A stretch of 9,257 nucleotides of DNA from an uncultured Coriobacteriaceae bacterium (lineage in GTDB: Bacteria > Actinomycetota > Coriobacteriia > Coriobacteriales > Atopobiaceae). The DNA lies in NCBI GenBank assembly GCA_900544655.1, contig UQWE01000048.1:1-9257 (forward strand). The letters run 5' to 3'. Positions within the stretch are counted from its first letter, which is position 1. The number at the start of each line of letters is the position of its first letter. The translations under genes and the position numbers were made by a program. The notes beneath the pieces are model-generated. The model saw nothing but the letters and a program-made list of their open reading frames with translations. It ran no database searches and was not told the origin of the DNA. Below, one piece after another: positions 5,868 through 9,257 of the stretch.

Positions 5868-5972
5868 GCCGCCTGGCCGTGAGGCATTGCGGCAAGCGGG
5901 GCGCCGCGGCAAGCAAGCCGCCCGCTCCCGTTCTGCCGCCCGGCCGTGATGCGCCGCGGCAAGCGAGCCGCC
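5868..5972. repeat. GC-rich direct-repeat cluster upstream of the aldo-keto reductase
   Basis: A 22-mer starting GCGCCGCGGCAAGC occurs at 5901-5922 and 5951-5972 with one difference (period 50). An overlapping second repeat, GCCGCC-T/C-GGCCGTGA-x-GC, occurs at 5868-5883 and 5935-5950 (period 67). No coding frame is convincing here. The rest of 5790-6095 shows nothing else I can support, and the promoter of the downstream gene is not clear. Confidence 0.55.
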
Positions 5973-6108
5973 ACGGTCTGCCGGATGTCACGTGACGTCG
6001 CGAGGTCCCACTTCCGCACCGCTCGCCGTTCGCCGATGGGGCGTGCGCTCCTCTTGGCTAAAACGTCATCATCAGGCGCAGAGGTATCCAATAGCAAGGA
6101 GGAAGCTC

Positions 6109-7041
6109 ATGCGCTACATCGAATTTGGAGAGCAGAAGGCTAAGGCGTCCGAGATCATGATTGGCCTCATGCGCATCAAAGAGATGAGCGTGCCTGAGGT
6201 CACGGAGCTCATCGAGACCGCGCTCGACGAGGGCATCAACGCCCTGGACATCGCCGACGTCTACGGACGCGGCACCTGCGAGACCACCCTCGGCGAGGTC
6301 TTCGTCGCCAATCCGGGCCTGCGCGATCGCGTCTTCCTGCAGTCGAAGGTCGGTATCCGAAAGGAGCCGGACGGCTTCACGTGGTATGACTTCTCGAAGG
6401 AGCACATCATCGAGGCCGTCGACGCCGGCCTTTCTCGCATGGGCGTCGATCACGTCGACTCGATGCTGCTTCACCGTCCAGACGTGCTCATGGAGCCGGA
6501 CGAGGTGGGCGAGGCCCTCGAGACCCTCAAAGGTCAGGGCAAGGTCCTCGACTGGGGCGTCTCGAACCTCAACCCCGCCATGCTCGGCCGTCTCGAGCGT
6601 CGCGTCCCGGTCAAGCTCGCGACCAACCAGGTGCAGCTCAGCTGCGCGTTTACGCCTGCATTCAACGGCGCGTTCAACGTGAACATGGAGAACGACGCAG
6701 CCATCATGCGAGACGGGGGCATATTTGAGTACTGCGAGGACAGGGACATGGTCATCCAGGCCTGGTCCACCATGCAGTACGGCTACTTCGAGGGCGTCTT
6801 CCTCGGCAGCCCCAAGTATCCCGAGCTCAATGCCAAGCTTGAGGAGCTGGCCGAGAAGTACGGCGTGACCCCGATGGCCGTGGCGCTCGCCTGGGTGCTC
6901 CGCTATCCGGCGAAGATGCAGGCCGTCATTGGTACCACGAAGCCGTCGCGCGTCCGCGAGGCCGCGCGCGCCTGTGACTTCGAGCTCACTCGCAAGGAGT
7001 GGTACGAGGTTTACTGCTCCGCGAGCAACGTCCTTCCGTAG
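6109..7041 (+). CDS. aldo-keto reductase family oxidoreductase (YdhF-like)
   Basis: 310 aa, soluble (beta/alpha)8-barrel NADPH-dependent reductase. The catalytic tetrad can be read: D47 and Y52 in LDIADVYG, K80 in QSKVGIR, H122 in LLHRPD; VSNLNPAML and the C-terminal VIGTTKPSRV block fit the cofactor-binding part of the family. Overall it resembles E. coli YdhF and related oxidoreductases of about 300 aa; the substrate cannot be told from sequence. ATG 6109 is chosen over upstream in-frame starts (from 5992) because AAGGAGG lies 6 nt before it and MRYIEFG is the expected first beta strand. It stands alone on the plus strand, converging on lysR with only 25 nt between stop codons. No sign of damage. 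A link to methionine metabolism is suggested only by position. Confidence 0.9.
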   Translation: MRYIEFGEQKAKASEIMIGLMRIKEMSVPEVTELIETALDEGINALDIADVYGRGTCETTLGEVFVANPGLRDRVFLQSKVGIRKEPDGFTWYDFSKEHIIEAVDAGLSRMGVDHVDSMLLHRPDVLMEPDEVGEALETLKGQGKVLDWGVSNLNPAMLGRLERRVPVKLATNQVQLSCAFTPAFNGAFNVNMENDAAIMRDGGIFEYCEDRDMVIQAWSTMQYGYFEGVFLGSPKYPELNAKLEELAEKYGVTPMAVALAWVLRYPAKMQAVIGTTKPSRVREAARACDFELTRKEWYEVYCSASNVLP

Positions 7042-7066
7042 CTTGGGGGACGCGCCGCGCTCGCCG

Positions 7067-7990
7067 CTACCCCAGGATTTCGAAGCCGTTGTCGGCGATG
7101 AGGGAGCGGAGCTCGTCGAGGTAGCGCTTGGCCATGGGGGAGAGACGAGCGCGGTCGTTCGTGAGGAAGCCCAGCTGCATCGTCTCGTCAGTCTCGAGTG
7201 GAACGGAGACGATATCGACGCCGTTGAGGTCGCTATTGAGCACGCCAGAGCTGATGGTGTAGCCGTTCACGCCGCGCAGCAGGTTGAACAGCGTCGCGCG
7301 GTCGGTGAGGACGATGGTCTTGCGGTGGCTTTCGAAGGGCAAGAGCTCCTCGGAGAAGTAGAGCGAGTTGTGCGTGCCCTGCTCGTAGCAAAGGTACGGG
7401 TAGTCATCGAGGTCCTCGAGGCGGACGCTTTTCGCATTTGCTAGCGGGTGTGACGCGCTTACGAAGACGTGCGGGCGCGCGTTGAACAACGGTGCGTAGG
7501 TGAGGTGGTTCTCGCGCATGAGCTTGCGCAGGACCTTCTCGTTGAATGAACTGAGATAGATCACGCCCAGCTCGCTGCGGTAGCCGGCGACGTCCTCGAT
7601 GATCTCGTAGGTGCGGCTCTCTCGCAGGGTCATTTCGTATTCGTCGGCGTCGGAACTCTTGAGTAGGCGGACGAAGGCGAGGACGACGAAGGCGTAGTGC
7701 TGCGACGAGATGGCGAACAGGCGCTTTGACGGGCGGGCGTGGGAGTAGCGCTGCTCGACGAGCTCCGTCTGCTCGAGAATCTGACGAGCGTAGGAGAGGA
7801 ACTCCGAACCGTCGGGCGTGAGCGAAATGCCGCGCGCGCTGCGGTTGAAGATCTGGATGCCAAGCTCTGCTTCGAGATCGCGCACGGCGGCGGAGAGGGA
7901 CGGCTGCGAGATGTAAAGCTGCCTCGCCGCCTCGGTGATCGAGCCGCACTCGGCGACGCACGTGACGTAACGAAGCTGGGTGAGGGTCAT
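7067..7990 (-). CDS. LysR-type transcriptional regulator, MtaR/MetR-like
   Basis: 307 aa, the usual length for the family. The N-terminal winged helix-turn-helix (about residues 3-60, SITEAARQLYISQPSLSAAVRDLE) is intact and followed by a full effector domain. Long stretches such as SSQHYAFVV, TYEIIEDV, YPYLCYEQGTHNSLYFSEE and DRATLFNLL recall, from memory, the streptococcal methionine regulator MtaR/MetR rather than general LysR proteins. In streptococci that protein binds T-N11-A MET-boxes upstream of methionine uptake and synthesis genes, and boxes of this type precede the three methionine genes here and this gene. I infer it controls them. Start ATG 7990 has AAGGGAG upstream and MTLTQLRYV is the standard opening. 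It is separated from metY by the aldo-keto reductase on the other strand, so it is its own transcription unit, probably autoregulated. Confidence 0.9.
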   Translation of the reverse strand: MTLTQLRYVTCVAECGSITEAARQLYISQPSLSAAVRDLEAELGIQIFNRSARGISLTPDGSEFLSYARQILEQTELVEQRYSHARPSKRLFAISSQHYAFVVLAFVRLLKSSDADEYEMTLRESRTYEIIEDVAGYRSELGVIYLSSFNEKVLRKLMRENHLTYAPLFNARPHVFVSASHPLANAKSVRLEDLDDYPYLCYEQGTHNSLYFSEELLPFESHRKTIVLTDRATLFNLLRGVNGYTISSGVLNSDLNGVDIVSVPLETDETMQLGFLTNDRARLSPMAKRYLDELRSLIADNGFEILG

Positions 7991-8019
7991 GGTGTCTCCC
8001 TTGACAATGTTTGTTTGCC

Positions 8020-8034
8020 ATAGGATACGCCTAT
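8020..8034. promoter_or_regulatory. MET-box-like operator upstream of lysR
   Basis: ATAG-GATACGC-CTAT, 4-7-4 spacing as in the boxes of both MetE-like genes. It lies only 30-44 nt before the lysR start codon, close to or over the expected promoter, as in autorepressing LysR genes. The promoter elements themselves are unclear. Confidence 0.6.
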
Positions 8035-8097
8035 ATTAGGTCTTGAATGGGGTCGCGACGAGACCATTTGCATGCTTGGACGGCCACGTGTTTTTAA

Positions 8098-8235
8098 CTC
8101 GTCCGAGAAGTATGGACATGATTCGGGATTCGCTAAGTAGCGTTGCCAATCGGGCGTTTAACAAATGGGGTTTTGTGATCGAGATGCGATGGCTACCCGC
8201 GCGTTCACGCTTTATGTCCACACTTCTCGGCCGAG
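8098..8235. repeat. long inverted-repeat element E1 (about 138 bp)
   Basis: Arms 8098-8121 and 8212-8235 pair over 24 positions with three mismatches (CTCG, then CCGAGAAG-A/G-TGGACAT). The interior holds a small hairpin CGCTA-AG-TAGCG (8131-8142) and GGGGTTTTGTGAT (8167-8179), both echoed in E2. No supported ORF. It may be a MITE-like repeat or a structured RNA. Confidence 0.55.
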
Positions 8236-8321
8236 CTGCTATTTCTGCCAGAGGAGGGACGTTTCATCGCGCTCCTAGACGCTGCGTTATCGTTTTCGCA
8301 TCGGTTTCGATTTGAAAAGTG

Positions 8322-8456
8322 CGCTAAGTAGGGGGCCATTTGACCACCTGTTGAGTAGAGCATCAATTTGAGCAATTCCCAACAGGGGTTTTGCGATGAA
8401 ATCGAGGCCTCTACTCGACCAGTTCTGAAATAGCCCCCTACTTGGCGAGTTTTTTC
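8322..8456 (+). repeat. long inverted-repeat element E2 (about 126 bp) with a 3' T-run
   Basis: Outer arms 8322-8341 and 8428-8447 pair over 20 positions with one mismatch and one wobble; inner arms 8351-8360 and 8409-8418 pair over 10; the tip holds GCAA/TTGC and CCC-AACA-GGG. A run TTTTTT follows at 8450-8455, so the plus strand would also end like a terminator. It shares CGCTAAGTAG and GGGGTTTTG-C/T-GAT with E1. Likely a mobile non-coding repeat or a structured RNA gene. Confidence 0.6.
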
Positions 8457-8471
8457 TTTCGCTTGTGGTGA

Positions 8472-8503
8472 ACGCCGCTCATGACGGACGCCGCCCATGA
8501 CGT
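8472..8503. repeat. 16-bp tandem duplication
   Basis: ACGCCGC-T-CATGACG-G (8472-8487) is followed directly by a copy with two differences (8488-8503). The stretch 8504-8645 shows nothing further I can support. Confidence 0.5.
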
Positions 8504-8651
8504 TCTGGTGTTCGTGAGGCTCGTTGCCTGTGACTATCCGCTGTTTGCGATGTCGCAATGCTCGCGGTGACCGCCGTCCGTGGAGACCTTTCTTTCGTGA
8601 TGAAGCGGAAAAGAAGCGCGCGTACCTTATTGTCTCGAATGCGCTTACGTA

Positions 8652-8698
8652 TTGTGATGTGCCAGTTCTCGCGCTATAACACGCGTTGAAATCAACGC
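8652..8698 (+). promoter_or_regulatory. promoter and operator-like palindrome of the alcohol dehydrogenase gene
   Basis: TTGTGA (8652-8657), 17-bp spacer, TATAAC (8675-8680). Immediately downstream, GCGTTGA-aa-TCAACGC (8683-8698) is a perfect palindrome with 7-bp arms lying over the expected transcription start, a typical repressor position. The start codon is 21 nt further on. Confidence 0.65.
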
Positions 8699-8719
8699 AC
8701 TCGAACGAAAGGATGCAGC

Positions 8720-9257
8720 ATGGAGACCTATAGCTTCTATGCGCCTACGAAGGTGCTCTTTGGTCCAGGCAGGCTCGGCGAACTCGGTGATCAGAAGCTT
8801 CCCGGTGCCAAGGCCTTGATCGTGACCACCGGAGGCAAGTCCGTGAAGGCAAACGGCTACCTCGCTCGCGTCGAGGCCGAGCTCGATCGCGCCGGCGTGA
8901 AGCATGTGCTGTTCGATCGTATCGAGCCTAACCCGCTGCGCGATACGGTTAACGCAGGCGGTTGGCTCGCTCGGGGCGAGGGCTGCGACTTTGTTCTCGC
9001 GCTCGGCGGAGGTTCGGTCATGGACGCGAGCAAGGGCATTTGCACAATCGCCGCGAATCCGGCCGTGGACGCCGAGGGCAACGTTACCGCCGGTGATATC
9101 TGGACCTACGTCATGGGTGGCACGGCAAAGTCCCAGCCCATCCCCAACGATCCGCTGCCTCTCGTGTGCGTGACCACCACCGCCGGCACCGGCTCCGAGG
9201 CAGACGCTGGCGCCGGCATTTCCTGCGCGGGGACCGCCGAGAAGCTGCGCCTGGGCG
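8720..9257 (+). CDS. iron-containing alcohol dehydrogenase family protein (N-terminal 179 residues, runs off the window)
   Basis: Starts at ATG 8720 with GAAAGGA 6 nt upstream and stays open to the end of the window. The N-terminus METYSFYAPTKVLFGPGRLGEL is typical of the group III (iron-dependent) alcohol dehydrogenases; the NAD(P)-binding motif GGGSVMDASK is at 97-105 and the TTTAGTGSEADAGA block at 152-165. The usual iron ligands (one Asp, three His) lie further on and cannot be checked. Such enzymes interconvert alcohols (ethanol, butanol, propanediol) and aldehydes with NAD(P)H in the cytoplasm; BDH/YqhD-like members share this N-terminus. A palindrome over the start site suggests its own repressor. 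Usual full length is about 380-400 aa. Confidence 0.88.
   Translation, partial: METYSFYAPTKVLFGPGRLGELGDQKLPGAKALIVTTGGKSVKANGYLARVEAELDRAGVKHVLFDRIEPNPLRDTVNAGGWLARGEGCDFVLALGGGSVMDASKGICTIAANPAVDAEGNVTAGDIWTYVMGGTAKSQPIPNDPLPLVCVTTTAGTGSEADAGAGISCAGTAEKLRLG

Noticed and set aside
5992..6108. Upstream extension of the aldo-keto reductase to the in-frame start at 5992
   Set aside because: The extra 39 residues have no family counterpart, whereas ATG 6109 has AAGGAGG at ideal spacing and begins with the expected first strand.
8001..8006. Perfect TTGACA on the plus strand as a divergent promoter
   Set aside because: No fitting -10 at 16-18 bp and no gene downstream before 8720; it overlaps the lysR ribosome binding site on the other strand.
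8205..8558. 117-aa minus-strand frame spanning element E2
   Set aside because: It runs through the long inverted repeat, lacks a ribosome binding site and has no recognisable domain.

Overview
The window is GC-rich (I estimate roughly 60 % or more) with densely packed, short-spaced genes and strong AAGGAGG-type ribosome binding sites. Gene content (single-domain MetE-like proteins, O-acetylhomocysteine sulfhydrylase, a streptococcal MtaR/MetR-like LysR regulator, YdhF-type aldo-keto reductase, iron-type alcohol dehydrogenase) and composition suggest a gut or oral anaerobe of the Coriobacteriia (Collinsella/Olsenella/Atopobium type). That assignment is inference; there is no rRNA or marker gene here to prove it.

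Layout. 1-146: C-terminus of a GltD-like glutamate synthase small subunit (+), followed by two tandem intrinsic terminators (152-227). 274-762: an unrecognised 162-codon gene (+) broken by an in-frame TAG at 475-477, whose real stop codon opens a run of degenerate 41-bp tandem repeats (760-941). 1046-5408: three minus-strand methionine genes, each with its own upstream region: two paralogous 376-377 aa MetE-like methyltransferases and metY, the latter with its reading frame shifted at a G9C9 palindrome. 5409-6108: the metY control region (promoter, operator, Met-rich leader peptide, terminator) and a GC-rich repeat cluster. 6109-7041: aldo-keto reductase (+). 7067-7990: LysR-type regulator (-). 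8000-8719: no gene, but two related long inverted-repeat elements of about 130 bp, then a promoter with a perfect palindrome over the expected transcription start. 8720-9257: 5' part of an iron-containing alcohol dehydrogenase (+).

How it works together. The central block is a small methionine regulon. The LysR protein closely resembles streptococcal MtaR/MetR, and TAG-N7-CTA palindromes (T-N11-A LysR boxes, close to the streptococcal MET-box) lie upstream of both MetE-like genes, of metY, and of the lysR gene itself. metY appears to carry a second layer of control: an unlisted 30-codon leader peptide with six Met codons in its first 13 (five of them in codons 7-13), preceded by a near-perfect ribosome binding site and followed by an intrinsic terminator. 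The 5' arm of that terminator is perfectly complementary over 10 nt to the leader stretch just after the Met codons. This looks like a ribosome-mediated methionine attenuator and is the most notable thing in the window.
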